A stretch of DNA of 64,000 bases from Emticicia sp. CRIBPO (GCF_009905725.1 NZ_JAAAKV010000010.1:62001-126000), one strand, 5' to 3'; shown: positions 8,625 through 18,652, counted from the first letter of the stretch. The notes: a model not told the origin generated them from the sequence alone. Translations and numbers: made by a program.

Positions 8625-8799
8625 GGTAGTAAGGTTTTAAACCGGGTTTTGAAGATGAAATAAAACTAGTGTTTTTTTTAGTCGCAGACTGGTTTTTTTA
8701 ATGAACAAACAGAAGGAGTAAATGACAGGTATGAATCTGATTATAATTGGAAATCAGTGGTGCTGAACGGGTAGGGGAGGTGGTCGCGAATGAAAAGGA

Positions 8800-8843
8800 A
8801 AGAGTCTGTAAACCAAGCCATGTTGGCTGGTTTACAGACTCTT
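8800..8843 (-). terminator. Intrinsic terminator downstream of the Gfo/Idh/MocA gene
   Basis: A 15-bp perfect outer stem (8800-8814 with 8829-8843) continues as a 5-bp inner stem (8816-8820 with 8824-8828) around a three-base loop, with one bulged base. On the minus strand it is followed by a T-rich stretch. It ends the keto-sugar gene group. Confidence 0.8.
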
Positions 8844-8869
8844 GAAAACAATCGGTATAATAATACGGA

Positions 8870-10207
8870 TCAGTACTTAAACGGCTTTCCACCCGCAAGT
8901 ACTTCCTGTGTTTTTTCGTCGAAAGTTACTTTCAGGCCGGTGCGGTAAGCCGCATTCGACATGATCGTAGCGATAGAGTGCGAGTAACCTGCTTCAATCG
9001 GAGCATGAGGTGTTTTTCTGTCTCTCACACATTCCATCCAGTTTTTGATGTGGTTGAATGTAAGCGAGTCACCACCGGTATTGGCCCCGGCCTCTACTTT
9101 CTCACCTTCCAGTTTGATTTTAGGAAGAAGATTGGCTTTTAATCCCATTGCTTTGGCTTCTCTCTCGCGGAGTCCGCCTGTATCAGAGATTTCGTTGGTA
9201 TCCAGGTTGATCATACCGCCATTGGAGTAATAAAGTTCTTTGGTGTCACCGGCAGCATTCGAGAATCTCGAAGTAAACTGAACCTGGAATCCTGAAGTTT
9301 TATCGTTGGCCGGGCCGTAATCAAATACTACCGTTAAGGTATCTGCATTGGTACGTCCGTCTTTCCACTGGTAGATACCGCCGTTGGCTACCACGCTTCT
9401 TGGGTGATTGAGACCACTGAACCAGTGTACCGTATCAATCTGGTGACTCATCCATTGTCCGGGAATTCCCGAAGAATAAGGCCAGAACAAACGGTACTCA
9501 AGATATTTACGCGGATCAAACGGCACCATCGGGCGGTTAAGCAGATAGCGTTTCCAGTCCACATCAGACTCTTTCAGATTAGCTACCAGGTCAGGTCTTC
9601 TCCATCTGCCCGGCTGGTTCACGTTCCACATCAGCTCCACCATCACGATCGGGCCGAATTTGCCTGATTTGATGAAGTCTTCAGCGGCAAAGTAGTTTTC
9701 ACCACTTCTACGCTGAGAACCGATCTGTACGATTTTCCCTGAAGCTTTCACGGCTTTCAGAACAGCACGGTTGTCTTCCATGGTTTCTGCCAGCGGCTTT
9801 TCGGTGTAAGTGTCACATCCGGCCTTAACAGCTTCAATGGTATGAATGGCATGCTGAAAATCTGCAGTTGAGATAAATACGGCATCTACAGATTTTGATG
9901 CATATAGCTCGTCATTATTACGATAAACTTTTACATCAGTTCCTAATTGCTTGTCGATGAAAGCTTTACCTTCTTCACGACGACGGTTCCAAATGTCTGA
10001 AAGTGCCACCATTTCGAAGTTTTTCTCCTTCATAAGAGCTTTGAACGGTGGAATATGAGAGGCTCTGAACCTGTCAGAATAGCCTACGCAGGCAACTCTG
10101 ACCCTGTCATTGGCACCCATGATCTTGCCATAGCTTTTGACCGAAAATCCGGTAGCTACGCCTGCCATGATGCTTTTTTTGATAAAATCTCTACGGGTTG
10201 AATCCAT
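8870..10207 (-). CDS. Gfo/Idh/MocA-family oxidoreductase, exported
   Basis: A 445-residue NAD(P)-dependent sugar oxidoreductase. The N-terminus carries a twin-arginine-type signal (STRRDFIKKSIMAG). A Rossmann fold begins near residue 35 (VRVACVGYSDR), and YTEKPLAETMEDN near residue 140 matches the conserved EKP catalytic-lysine motif. Related enzymes oxidise or reduce sugars at C3, among other reactions. It is the last gene of a minus-strand group with a double-DUF1080 protein and a TIM-barrel isomerase. Together with SusC and SusD this suggests uptake and processing of a glycoside through a 3-keto intermediate in the periplasm. The substrate is not identifiable. A terminator follows. Confidence 0.9.
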   Translation of the reverse strand: MDSTRRDFIKKSIMAGVATGFSVKSYGKIMGANDRVRVACVGYSDRFRASHIPPFKALMKEKNFEMVALSDIWNRRREEGKAFIDKQLGTDVKVYRNNDELYASKSVDAVFISTADFQHAIHTIEAVKAGCDTYTEKPLAETMEDNRAVLKAVKASGKIVQIGSQRRSGENYFAAEDFIKSGKFGPIVMVELMWNVNQPGRWRRPDLVANLKESDVDWKRYLLNRPMVPFDPRKYLEYRLFWPYSSGIPGQWMSHQIDTVHWFSGLNHPRSVVANGGIYQWKDGRTNADTLTVVFDYGPANDKTSGFQVQFTSRFSNAAGDTKELYYSNGGMINLDTNEISDTGGLREREAKAMGLKANLLPKIKLEGEKVEAGANTGGDSLTFNHIKNWMECVRDRKTPHAPIEAGYSHSIATIMSNAAYRTGLKVTFDEKTQEVLAGGKPFKY

Positions 10208-10370
10208 GATAGATAATCGTTTGTTATAATAATAGTTGAATCTCTTTGACTAGGTTTCCGTGTTCCGGTATTTGAGCATCTGAATTTACGACTTTTCCTG
10301 GTTTTTCAATCAAAAAAGACGGTATAATGCCCTGTGTTTACGTTTTCTTAATAGACAGAATCACCTTAAC

Positions 10371-11720
10371 TTACTTGATCTCCCTGATTTTCAGGTTTTT
10401 GAAAGATACATTGTTTCCGTGGTCTTGTAAAAGGATGTTGCCTTTGTCAGCCGCACCGAAACCTTTGTATTTTTCATATTTACTTCTGGCAACCAAGGCG
10501 TTGTAGATATTGCTTTTACGCTCATATTCTACTGCTTTGAAGCCGTTCAGCCAGTGCTGTACCGTGTTGTTCGGGTAAACAATCAGGCGGGCCTGGTTCC
10601 ATTCTCCGATTTTTTTCTGGAAACGCTTATCCGGTTTATTGGACGGTATAAGGTCATACAAACTGGCCAGTGTACGGTTGCCTGCAGCTCCGAGTTTCGC
10701 ATCAGGGTGTTTTTCGTCATCAAGTACCTGAAACTCCAGACCGATACCCGATTTCCCTCCTGAATCGTATTGCTCGTCCACAAAATATTTCAGACCTGAG
10801 TTGGCTCCTTCGGTAAGTTTAAACTCGAAAACCAATTCAAAAGCACCAAATTTTTCATCGGTTACAATGTCATTACCGGTTTCAGATCCGTCTGAAGGGC
10901 TTACATTGATCGTGCCGTCAACTACGCTCCAGTGTTTGTTTGGCATTTTGTCTGAATGCACACCTCTCCATCCTGTAAAGTCTTTGCCGTTAAAAAGCAA
11001 TTTGAAACCCTGTGCCTTTTCGATGTCAGACAGGTTGTTCAGCAGAAGGTTAACCACCGGGGTGTCGTCAGCCGGACTTGGCTTAAGATTGGTCGTCTGA
11101 ATCCTGATATTTCTCCAGCGGATCTCTGTTCCCGGCTTCTGGTCTTTTCCGATAGAGTGTACCTGAAGGGCAATAAAGCCTTTGGCAGTTACATCATCTA
11201 CAAGATTGGCAACCGCTACGCCATTTACCCAGGTACGGATCACGTTGCCGATGGCTTCGATCCTGTATTTGTTCCAGGCGTCTTTTTTGAAAGCAGTTTT
11301 AGATTTCGGATTGATGTTCGGAATGTAAAGCCAGTCTCGTCTCGCTTCATCATAAATACCTCCCGACCAGGCCCTGTCTGAAGGGTCAATCTCCATCTGG
11401 TAACCATGCACACGTCCATCTTTGAAATCAGGAGTCGACAGACTTCTGAACTGGATGCCTGAGTTCATCGAATTGTCAACTTTCAATTCAAGTTCGAGAA
11501 TGAAATCGCCGTAATCTTTTTCTGTAGCAAGGAATGAGTTGGGGGTATCAGAAACTGTAGTACCTACAATCTGCCCGTTTTCCACACGGTATTTCGCTTT
11601 CCCGTTGAGTTGTTTCCACCCTTTGAGGGTTTTGCCATCAAATAGGTTTGTCCAGGTTTGTCCGAAAGAAAATCCGGAAACCGATAAGGCCATCAATGTG
11701 TAAAAAACTGTTTTTTTCAT
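10371..11720 (-). CDS. Tandem DUF1080 (3-keto-disaccharide hydrolase-like) protein
   Basis: The start at 11720 is chosen because residues 1-21 then form a clean signal peptide (MKKTVFYTLMALSVSGFSFG); an in-frame upstream ATG at 11804 would only add a non-signal extension that overlaps the preceding gene. The 449-residue protein holds two DUF1080 beta-sandwiches, about 22-195 and 210-449, each starting with the signature LFDGK or LFNGKDFTGWRG and containing a NSG(I/L)(Q/K)(F/Y) motif. DUF1080 enzymes cleave 3-keto-glycosides made by Gfo/Idh/MocA oxidoreductases, which fits the next gene. Whether both halves are catalytic is unknown. Confidence 0.88.
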   Translation of the reverse strand: MKKTVFYTLMALSVSGFSFGQTWTNLFDGKTLKGWKQLNGKAKYRVENGQIVGTTVSDTPNSFLATEKDYGDFILELELKVDNSMNSGIQFRSLSTPDFKDGRVHGYQMEIDPSDRAWSGGIYDEARRDWLYIPNINPKSKTAFKKDAWNKYRIEAIGNVIRTWVNGVAVANLVDDVTAKGFIALQVHSIGKDQKPGTEIRWRNIRIQTTNLKPSPADDTPVVNLLLNNLSDIEKAQGFKLLFNGKDFTGWRGVHSDKMPNKHWSVVDGTINVSPSDGSETGNDIVTDEKFGAFELVFEFKLTEGANSGLKYFVDEQYDSGGKSGIGLEFQVLDDEKHPDAKLGAAGNRTLASLYDLIPSNKPDKRFQKKIGEWNQARLIVYPNNTVQHWLNGFKAVEYERKSNIYNALVARSKYEKYKGFGAADKGNILLQDHGNNVSFKNLKIREIK

Positions 11721-11745
11721 GAAGATGATATAATATGATAGATGC

Positions 11746-12642
11746 TTAAAATTGAATTCCGATTTTATTGGCCAGGTATTCATGAGATATTTTCCCTGAG
11801 TCAAGAGCTGTACGGCCTTTTACCGGTACTGCGTCCAATTCTACGATGTTCCAGCCTTTGAAATTGATTTTTCTCAGATTTTCAAAGATAGCCGGAAAAT
11901 CCACGGCACCCTGACCGATCTCGACAAAGCGGTATCCTGATTTGTTTTCAGCATCCGGTCTGGTGTCTTTGATGTGGGTGGCGTACAGGATCGACTTGTA
12001 TTTAAGAACTGCGTCTGCAGGTTTTCCGCCGCCCTGGTGATAATGGGCCACGTCAAGAAGAAGCTTGATGTACTTCTTGTCCATTTCATTCACGATGATA
12101 TCAACCTCTTCGGGTGTTTCACCAAGCTGGTGCATGTGGTTATGATAAGCCACCTGCAGGCCGGTTTCGTCTTTGACGGCCTTGGCCACCGCCGACATGT
12201 TTCTGGCATAATCTTTAAGTTCCTGTGTAGTAGGCATGCGGTCTTTCGGCCGGATGTTGTTGGTAAATTGAAGGCATTCACCACCGAGGGCTTTTACAAA
12301 CTTAGCATGGTTAACATGCACTTCAACGTCTTTTTTATAGTCGCTGATGCTGATGTTGCCGCTTGAAAACATCGGTAATTTCAAACCGTTGGATTGGATG
12401 GTGGTTTTCAGATCCTGAGGGGAATCCTTAAAAACCGGGTAAGTGTTGGCTCTCAGCTGGATTCCTTTAAATCCGAGAGCTGCAATTTCTTTGATGGCTA
12501 CCAGGTCATTTCCGTTCCAGGTAATGGCAGAATAAGCCATTTTTTGTTTGTTTTTCATCGCCAGAGACGCAAAAGTCTCCGCACTCAGAAATGAAGCAGC
12601 GGATAGAAGTGAGACTTGATTTAAAAACTTTCTTCGGTTCAT
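11746..12642 (-). CDS. Sugar phosphate isomerase/epimerase-like TIM barrel, exported
   Basis: A 298-residue xylose-isomerase-like TIM-barrel protein. The N-terminal MNRRKFLNQVSLLSAASF resembles a twin-arginine signal. Barrel motifs include LGFKGIQLRA (strand 2), YHNHMHQLGETPEEVD (metal-site histidine region) and LLLDVAHYHQGG, all typical of the AP-endonuclease-2 sugar isomerase superfamily. The gene lies just upstream of the double-DUF1080 protein on the minus strand, so it probably acts on the same keto-sugar. The exact reaction (isomerase, epimerase or keto-sugar dehydration) cannot be told. Confidence 0.88.
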   Translation of the reverse strand: MNRRKFLNQVSLLSAASFLSAETFASLAMKNKQKMAYSAITWNGNDLVAIKEIAALGFKGIQLRANTYPVFKDSPQDLKTTIQSNGLKLPMFSSGNISISDYKKDVEVHVNHAKFVKALGGECLQFTNNIRPKDRMPTTQELKDYARNMSAVAKAVKDETGLQVAYHNHMHQLGETPEEVDIIVNEMDKKYIKLLLDVAHYHQGGGKPADAVLKYKSILYATHIKDTRPDAENKSGYRFVEIGQGAVDFPAIFENLRKINFKGWNIVELDAVPVKGRTALDSGKISHEYLANKIGIQF

Positions 12643-12674
12643 AATGATTGAATAAATTAAAAACTGTTAAAAAA

Positions 12675-12702
12675 AGAAAACCCCTATAAAAATAGGGGTT
12701 TC
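12675..12702 (-). terminator. Intrinsic terminator of the susC-susD operon
   Basis: A 10-bp stem (12678-12687 with 12692-12701, AAACCCCTAT / ATAGGGGTTT) with a four-base loop. On the minus strand it is followed by TTCTTTTTTT. It separates the SusD-like gene from the downstream sugar-metabolism genes, so read-through would be partial. Confidence 0.85.
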
Positions 12703-12728
12703 TCCCATTTTAACCTATGATAAAAAAA

Positions 12729-14411
12729 TTAATATCCCGGATTCTGAGCGAATACACCTTTGTCCGATCTGTCAATCTGAGTTTGAGGGATAGGACGCAG
12801 ATTATGTATGTCTTTAACGTTACCTGCAGCCTGAGGGTTGTAAAGTTTGACTCTTTCAACCAGGTTGCCCCAACGCTTCAAATCCATCCAGCGTGTTTGT
12901 TCACCTGCTAATTCTCTTGCCCTTTCCTGCATCAGGAATTCCATGTTCATTTGTTCAGGAGTGATCAGCATAGCATCTTTTTTACCCGGCCATCCTGCTC
13001 TCTGACGAACGACATTGATAGCAGCGGTGGCTTCCGCCATATTTCCGGCTTTCATTTGTGCTTCTGCCAGCATCAGGTAAACATCAGCCAGACGGAAAAC
13101 GAAGTAGTCACGGCTACCTGGTTCGTAGGTCAAATCCGGACGTTTGGTATCAAAGAATTTAATAAGCGTCGGAAATAAGGCCTCATCATACCTGCTTGGA
13201 ACCAAAACCTGGTATTTTTTCTTGGCACGTTCTTCCACAGACATTTCATAGCCGGGGATGAAAATGGCCGTATCACCCGCTGCGAAAGTAAGCTTAGACT
13301 TAGAGTTGTCAAAAGACGCGTTTAAGTTAGAACCCGGGTTGTTACTTAACCAGGTATCTCTGAATGTTTTCTTGTAACGTGAGTCATTCACACGGTCCTG
13401 GAAACAGGTTTCCAAAAGGTACTTGGTAGGACGCAAACGCTTAAACGGTCGACCATAGAACACATCACGTTTCATTCCCGGCTGTACATCATACTGCATG
13501 CCAAAGAAAAGGTGAAGGTTATTTCCTCCGTTGGCTGCTGCAATACCATTAGTAAGATTGGTAAGTGGGTCTGATGTATATTGTACTGCAAAAACGATCT
13601 CACTGTTCTCCTGGTTGTTTTCATCAAATACACTTGCAAAATCAGCTTGCAGACTAAAACCCGGGGTTGCAATAACAGATTTACATAATTCTGCTGCCTT
13701 TGTAAAATCATCTGAAGCTTTTGAAGTTGAATAAGCCTTGGCCAGATACACTTTTGCCAACAACGTTTGTGCCGCAGCTTTTGTAGCACGACCGTACTGA
13801 GTTGCTTTGGCTGTTCCTTCAAGACCTGGAATAGCTTCGTTCAGATCCTTGATGATTGCCGCATATATTTCAGCATCTGATGCCCTTTTGGTTGCTTTTG
13901 TCGGAGCCAGGGTTTCTGTTAGTCTCAAATCTATACCACCAAATTGCTGGTGTAATATATAGTAATAATGGGCTCTCAGAAATTTAACTTCTGCAACACT
14001 TTTAACTTTTACGGCTTCTGTAACAGTCGAGGCCGGTGCTCTTTCAATGACAGCATTACAGGTATTTATACCACGATAGAGCTCATCCCAGGTGTTTCCC
14101 AGATAATCAATAGTTGGCTGTAACTGGGTATCATAAAAGTGAAACCCTTTGTAACCACCATCAGCACCGGTGGCGTAGATGTCGGTACCATACTCCGTTA
14201 AAGTCAATCCTTGCTGTGTACCATAATAATATCTGAGCGACGAATACGCTGATTTTACAGCATCTTCAAAGCCTTTTGGCGTATTGATATAGTCGTTTCC
14301 TATACCTGACACTACCGTTTCATCCAATAAATCCTGACATGACTGGGTTGTGAGCAACAAACCCACAACTGCCGTGATTTTAATTGGTTTTAATATATTT
14401 TTCAAGTTCAT
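12729..14411 (-). CDS. SusD/RagB-family nutrient-binding lipoprotein
   Basis: A 560-residue surface lipoprotein. The start at 14411 is preferred over the in-frame ATG at 14447 because it puts a normal signal peptide first (MNLKNILKPIKITAVVG) with a lipobox ending TTQSC, lipidated Cys25. The helical SusD body includes NTCNAVIERAP, VAEVKFLRAHYYYIL and, near the C-terminus, LMQERARELAGEQTRWMDLKRW, all hallmark segments. It pairs with the SusC-like receptor 40 bases upstream to capture oligosaccharides or other glycans. The AraC regulator is divergent from the pair. The substrate is unknown. Confidence 0.95.
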   Translation of the reverse strand: MNLKNILKPIKITAVVGLLLTTQSCQDLLDETVVSGIGNDYINTPKGFEDAVKSAYSSLRYYYGTQQGLTLTEYGTDIYATGADGGYKGFHFYDTQLQPTIDYLGNTWDELYRGINTCNAVIERAPASTVTEAVKVKSVAEVKFLRAHYYYILHQQFGGIDLRLTETLAPTKATKRASDAEIYAAIIKDLNEAIPGLEGTAKATQYGRATKAAAQTLLAKVYLAKAYSTSKASDDFTKAAELCKSVIATPGFSLQADFASVFDENNQENSEIVFAVQYTSDPLTNLTNGIAAANGGNNLHLFFGMQYDVQPGMKRDVFYGRPFKRLRPTKYLLETCFQDRVNDSRYKKTFRDTWLSNNPGSNLNASFDNSKSKLTFAAGDTAIFIPGYEMSVEERAKKKYQVLVPSRYDEALFPTLIKFFDTKRPDLTYEPGSRDYFVFRLADVYLMLAEAQMKAGNMAEATAAINVVRQRAGWPGKKDAMLITPEQMNMEFLMQERARELAGEQTRWMDLKRWGNLVERVKLYNPQAAGNVKDIHNLRPIPQTQIDRSDKGVFAQNPGY

Positions 14412-14451
14412 CTTACTAAAATTTAAATTATTTTGATTGAATATCACCCAT

Positions 14452-17400
14452 TTAGAATCTTACGTTCAGACCAAAAGTGGTTACTGAAGTAGCAGGAGTC
14501 ACACCATTACCGATCGAGGTAGTTCCGTTACCCGATGAAGTAATGGTCGCTTCAGGGTCAATACCATTGTATTTACTACGGAATTCAGACCATATTTTTG
14601 GTTGCTGAATACTCGAAAACAGACGCAGAGATTCCATTCCCAGTTTGCTGGCGATCTTTTGAGGGAAAGTATAACCAAAGTTTACGTTTCTTAATTTAAT
14701 GAATGTTCCGTCAAAATAGATCAGCGTTGAATTGTAAACCGGGAATTCCTGGGTGCTCTTAGGACGAGGGAATTCATTCGTAGGGTTGTTCGGAGTCCAG
14801 TAATCAACCTTGATTTGCTGATATCTTCCTGCAAGAGCATTGTTGTCTCTGTGGAAACCGCTCATAATCATATTTCCGAAACGGCCAAACAAGAAGGCTG
14901 ATAAATCGAATCCTTTGTAGCTGAACCTGGTGGTAAATCCGGCACTGAATTTAGGAATATCGGAGCCAAGCAACACCCTGTCATCCGCAGTGATTTTGCC
15001 ATCACCGTTGGTGTCCTGAACTCTGATTTGTCCCACTTCACTACCGAAGGATTTTGCCAGATCAGCTTCGTTTGTCTGCCAGATGCCCACTTTTTTGAAG
15101 TCGAAGTATGAGTTAAGGGGCTGTCCGATAAACCAACGGTTACCCAGGTCATCTACTTTTCCGTTATACAATGAAATGATGGCTTCTTTGTTTTTGGTAA
15201 ATGTAAAGTCTGTTGTCCATTTGAAACCAGATTGGGTATTCATGTTCACAGTTGTAAAGCCCAGTTCGATCCCTTTGTTACGGGTTTGACCTACGTTACG
15301 GGTTACAGCGTTGAAACCTGTAGAGCCTGGCAATTGGTCAGACAATAACAGATCGGTTGTATTTGTTTCGTATAATTCTAATGAACCCTGCACACGGCCT
15401 CTGAAGAAACTGAAGTCTAAACCGATGTTGGCTGTTGCCGAAGTTTCCCATTTCAGATCCGGGTTACCGATCGTGTTCGGACGATAGCCGAATGCAGCCG
15501 TTGTACCGAAGGCATATACAGTTCTGCCCAGTAAACCTTGCGTCTGGTAAGGAGCAACCCCCTGGTTACCCACTTTACCCCAACCAGCTCTCAGTTTCAA
15601 CAGGTCAATCCAACTGATTTGTTTCAAAAAGTTTTCATTGCTGATGTTCCAACCCAAAGCCACACCCGGGAAGTTACCATACTTGGTGTTTTCACCGAAA
15701 CGGCTGGATCCGTCACGACGCATGGTTGCTGTTAACAGGTATTTGTCGTTGAAATCGTAGTTGACACGTGCCATGTAGGAATTGATCGTCCACTCGCTTA
15801 GCAAGCTACCGACGCCCAACACTGAACTGGCATTTCCCAGGTTATAAAACTGCTGTGTTTCAGCTGGTACACCCTGCACGTCGGCAGTGTATCTTTCAAA
15901 TCTGTCCTTTTGGATAGATTGAAGGGCTGTTATAGCGAGGTTATGCTTTTTGGCAAATGTTTTGTTATAAGTGACGATGTTCTCCAGAGTATAGTTAAAG
16001 CCGAAATCGTTACGTGAAGAAGCTCTCGGCTCTCCGTATTTACGATCGTTGGTAGCAGAACCGATAAAACGACCCCATCTCGAAAGTGTAAAGTCCGGTC
16101 CGAAGTTGACCCTGTAATTCAGGCCGTCAATGATTTTAACTTCGGCAAAAAGACTGTTGAAAATCCTGTATCTCTTCGTGTTATCTACCTGGTTTCCAGG
16201 GATAATCTCGAATAAGGGGTTAGTAAGCAAGGCATCATTCGTTTGAGAGAAAATCAAATTTCCTTTGTCGTCGTAAGGACTACCCAAAGGGTTCTGATTA
16301 ATCGTAAAACTATATGGGTTCAGGTTTTCTCCGTTCCTGATGCTGTACATAATATAGGACGAAAGACCCATTTTCAGATGCTTGTTAATACGGTGGTCTA
16401 TGTTTGCTCTTAACGATAAACGCGTATAATCCAGACCATCCGAGATTCCTTTATCCTGGAAATAGCCCCCTGAAATGTAGAACTGGGTTTTCTCTGTTCC
16501 TCCCTGAATACCCAGAGAGTGGTTCTGCATAGTACCATTGTGCAAAATCAAATCCTGGTAATTGGTATTTGTTCCTGCCGCAAGACCTTTGGCTACTGCC
16601 GGGTCTCCACCTAAAACCGCAATTTTTGCATCAGCGGCTGCATCCACTACACCAGTCGGAACCGGATTTCCGGCGGCATCCTTGTAAAGATTGGTTGCAC
16701 GATAGGCTTCACGGACATATTCTGCGAACTCAGGACCATCAAACAATTCGATTTTATCCAGTGGTTTTGAAACACCGCCATAAGTATCAAAAGTGACTAC
16801 GGTTTTTCCTTTTATCGCACCCCTTTTAGTGGTTACAAGTACCACACCGTTTGCACCCCTGGCACCATAAATGGCTGTTGCAGTGGCGTCCTTCAGTACT
16901 TCCATGGATTGAATATCACTTGGGTTCATATCTTCATACCCTGCCGACAAAGGAATACCATCGACCACATAAAGAGGGTCATTGCCCGCATTGAATGAAC
17001 GACGGCCACGGATCAGGATCTTAGGCACCGAACCCGGCTTGGAACCTGACTGGGAAACGTCAACACCGGCCACACGTCCTTGCATGGCTTGTCCGATGCT
17101 TGTAATGGGCATTTCACTGATTTGTTTGGCACTCACCTGGGAGATCGCTCCTGTGAGCTGACTTTTCTTCTGGGTACCATAACCCACTACCACCACTTCA
17201 GATAAATTGGTGGCATCTTCTGCTAAACTGACATCAATACGGGTTTTGTTTCCTACCGTAATTTCCTGGCTGATAAACCCGATGTAACTGAAAACCAGGA
17301 TGGATTTTTCATTCGGAACATTGATCTTGTAAGATCCGTTTGCATCGGCCACGGAACCCTGGTTGGTCCCTTTAACTGTAACGCTTACGCCGGGCAGACC

Positions 17401-17511
17401 GCTGCCTCCGGCATCTTTAATAGAGCCACTCACCTGCTTCGACTGGGCGAAAGTGAAGTGCGTTTGCAATACAAGAAGTATGCAAACCAATTGGAATAAA
17501 TTTTTTTTCAT
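14452..17511 (-). CDS. SusC/RagA-family TonB-linked outer-membrane transporter
   Basis: A 1019-residue receptor. It has a signal peptide ending at FAQ (residue 23), a carboxypeptidase-regulatory-like domain (about 27-100), the classic SusC junction VVVVGYGTQKKSQLTGAIS (about 107-125), a plug with VDGIPLSAGYEDMNPSDIQS and EVLKDATATAIYGARGANGV, and a large barrel ending in NVRF. It would import the ligand captured by the SusD partner. It is the first gene of the minus-strand cluster, facing an AraC-type regulator across 165 bases. The downstream isomerase, DUF1080 and oxidoreductase genes suggest a glycoside ligand. Confidence 0.96.
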   Translation of the reverse strand: MKKNLFQLVCILLVLQTHFTFAQSKQVSGSIKDAGGSGLPGVSVTVKGTNQGSVADANGSYKINVPNEKSILVFSYIGFISQEITVGNKTRIDVSLAEDATNLSEVVVVGYGTQKKSQLTGAISQVSAKQISEMPITSIGQAMQGRVAGVDVSQSGSKPGSVPKILIRGRRSFNAGNDPLYVVDGIPLSAGYEDMNPSDIQSMEVLKDATATAIYGARGANGVVLVTTKRGAIKGKTVVTFDTYGGVSKPLDKIELFDGPEFAEYVREAYRATNLYKDAAGNPVPTGVVDAAADAKIAVLGGDPAVAKGLAAGTNTNYQDLILHNGTMQNHSLGIQGGTEKTQFYISGGYFQDKGISDGLDYTRLSLRANIDHRINKHLKMGLSSYIMYSIRNGENLNPYSFTINQNPLGSPYDDKGNLIFSQTNDALLTNPLFEIIPGNQVDNTKRYRIFNSLFAEVKIIDGLNYRVNFGPDFTLSRWGRFIGSATNDRKYGEPRASSRNDFGFNYTLENIVTYNKTFAKKHNLAITALQSIQKDRFERYTADVQGVPAETQQFYNLGNASSVLGVGSLLSEWTINSYMARVNYDFNDKYLLTATMRRDGSSRFGENTKYGNFPGVALGWNISNENFLKQISWIDLLKLRAGWGKVGNQGVAPYQTQGLLGRTVYAFGTTAAFGYRPNTIGNPDLKWETSATANIGLDFSFFRGRVQGSLELYETNTTDLLLSDQLPGSTGFNAVTRNVGQTRNKGIELGFTTVNMNTQSGFKWTTDFTFTKNKEAIISLYNGKVDDLGNRWFIGQPLNSYFDFKKVGIWQTNEADLAKSFGSEVGQIRVQDTNGDGKITADDRVLLGSDIPKFSAGFTTRFSYKGFDLSAFLFGRFGNMIMSGFHRDNNALAGRYQQIKVDYWTPNNPTNEFPRPKSTQEFPVYNSTLIYFDGTFIKLRNVNFGYTFPQKIASKLGMESLRLFSSIQQPKIWSEFRSKYNGIDPEATITSSGNGTTSIGNGVTPATSVTTFGLNVRF

Positions 17512-17651
17512 AGACGTAGGTTTTGATTGATTGGTTTAAATTCTCCAAAAAATTATATTTTATTAAAGAATTTTAACAAAATTAGGTCTTTGATTAGTTT
17601 TCTTCCACCATTATTTACGCAAATTCTAATGATTTTTTGACGACTTAGATT

Positions 17652-17659
17652 TATCTTTG
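17652..17659 (+). promoter_or_regulatory. -7 box of the AraC-type regulator gene
   Basis: TATCTTTG matches TAnnTTTG and lies 17 bases before the start codon at 17677. No -33 element sits at the usual spacing, so this is tentative. Confidence 0.35.
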
Positions 17660-17676
17660 GCAAAAATTGTCTTAAT

Positions 17677-18540
17677 ATGAAGCCTCAGTTACTGAAAATT
17701 TCTAACCCTTCCAATACTTCATATAATCTTTATCTGCAGGAGTGTCCCTTTTTTCCAACCCCATGGCACTATCATCCTGAATTTGAGATTGTTTTGATGC
17801 TGGAAAGCACGGGTAAGAAATACATTGGCAGCAGTATTACCGACTTTCAGCCCGGGGATTTATGCATGATCGGCTCATATCTCCCTCATTATTATAAAAA
17901 CGACATAAGGTATACTGAGAAAGACTCCGGGCTCAATGCCAAGTCGATAGTCATCCATTTTAATTATGATTTTCTGGGAGAGAAATTTCTCGACATCCCT
18001 GAAAGTGCCATGATCAAGAATCTGCTTGAAAGGTCCAAAAGAGGAATTCAGTTCGGAACCAACATTTCGGGAAGGTTAAAAGACAAAATGATTGATCTCA
18101 CCCAAATGGAAGGCATGGCCCGTCTTATCGGGCTGATACAGATACTGGAGGAGCTGGGAAGAACGAAAGATGCCGATTATCTGACCACAGACGCTATTCA
18201 GCTCAGAAATGAAGTGGACTCAAACAGGATCAAAAAAGTATTGGAATTTGTGAGTGAGAATTTCCAGAACGACATTATGCTTGAAGACGTGGCACAGCTC
18301 GCGAACATGAGCGAATCGGCTTTCAGCAGGTATTTTAAGAAAAGAACAAGAAAAACATTTTCCACTTTTTTAACGGAAATAAGGATCGAACACGCCTGTA
18401 AGCTTTTACAGAATGATAAAATGAGCGTTTCGGAGATATCTTTCGACAGTGGTTTCAATAACCTGTCCAACTTTAACCGCCAGTTTAAAACCATCAAAAA
18501 AATACCACCACTTACCTACAGGATGAAATATCTCGAGTAA
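17677..18540 (+). CDS. AraC-family transcriptional regulator of the Sus-like cluster
   Basis: A 287-residue cytoplasmic regulator. The N-terminal part (about 15-110) is a cupin-type sensing domain (PWHYHPEFEIVLMLE, DLCMIGSYLPHYY). The C-terminal 100 residues carry two helix-turn-helix motifs: LEDVAQLANMSESAFSRYFK and VSEISFDSGFNNLSNFNRQF, the latter with the usual AraC signature. It is divergent from the SusC gene, with the shared spacer the likely control region. The cupin presumably senses a sugar or breakdown product of the imported glycan; this is inferred from position. Confidence 0.93.
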   Translation: MKPQLLKISNPSNTSYNLYLQECPFFPTPWHYHPEFEIVLMLESTGKKYIGSSITDFQPGDLCMIGSYLPHYYKNDIRYTEKDSGLNAKSIVIHFNYDFLGEKFLDIPESAMIKNLLERSKRGIQFGTNISGRLKDKMIDLTQMEGMARLIGLIQILEELGRTKDADYLTTDAIQLRNEVDSNRIKKVLEFVSENFQNDIMLEDVAQLANMSESAFSRYFKKRTRKTFSTFLTEIRIEHACKLLQNDKMSVSEISFDSGFNNLSNFNRQFKTIKKIPPLTYRMKYLE

Positions 18541-18652
18541 GGGGTTTTTGAAAATTTACGGCGTCATTTGTAAAAGATATCAGAAATAATTCGAATTTAG
18601 TCTGATCAAAAAGTATTCAAACCCATTTTGAAACTTATAAACCCTTTATGAA

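Noticed and set aside
8698-8898. 66-residue minus-strand open frame
   Set aside because: It overlaps the end of the oxidoreductase gene and the downstream terminator stem; composition is not protein-like.
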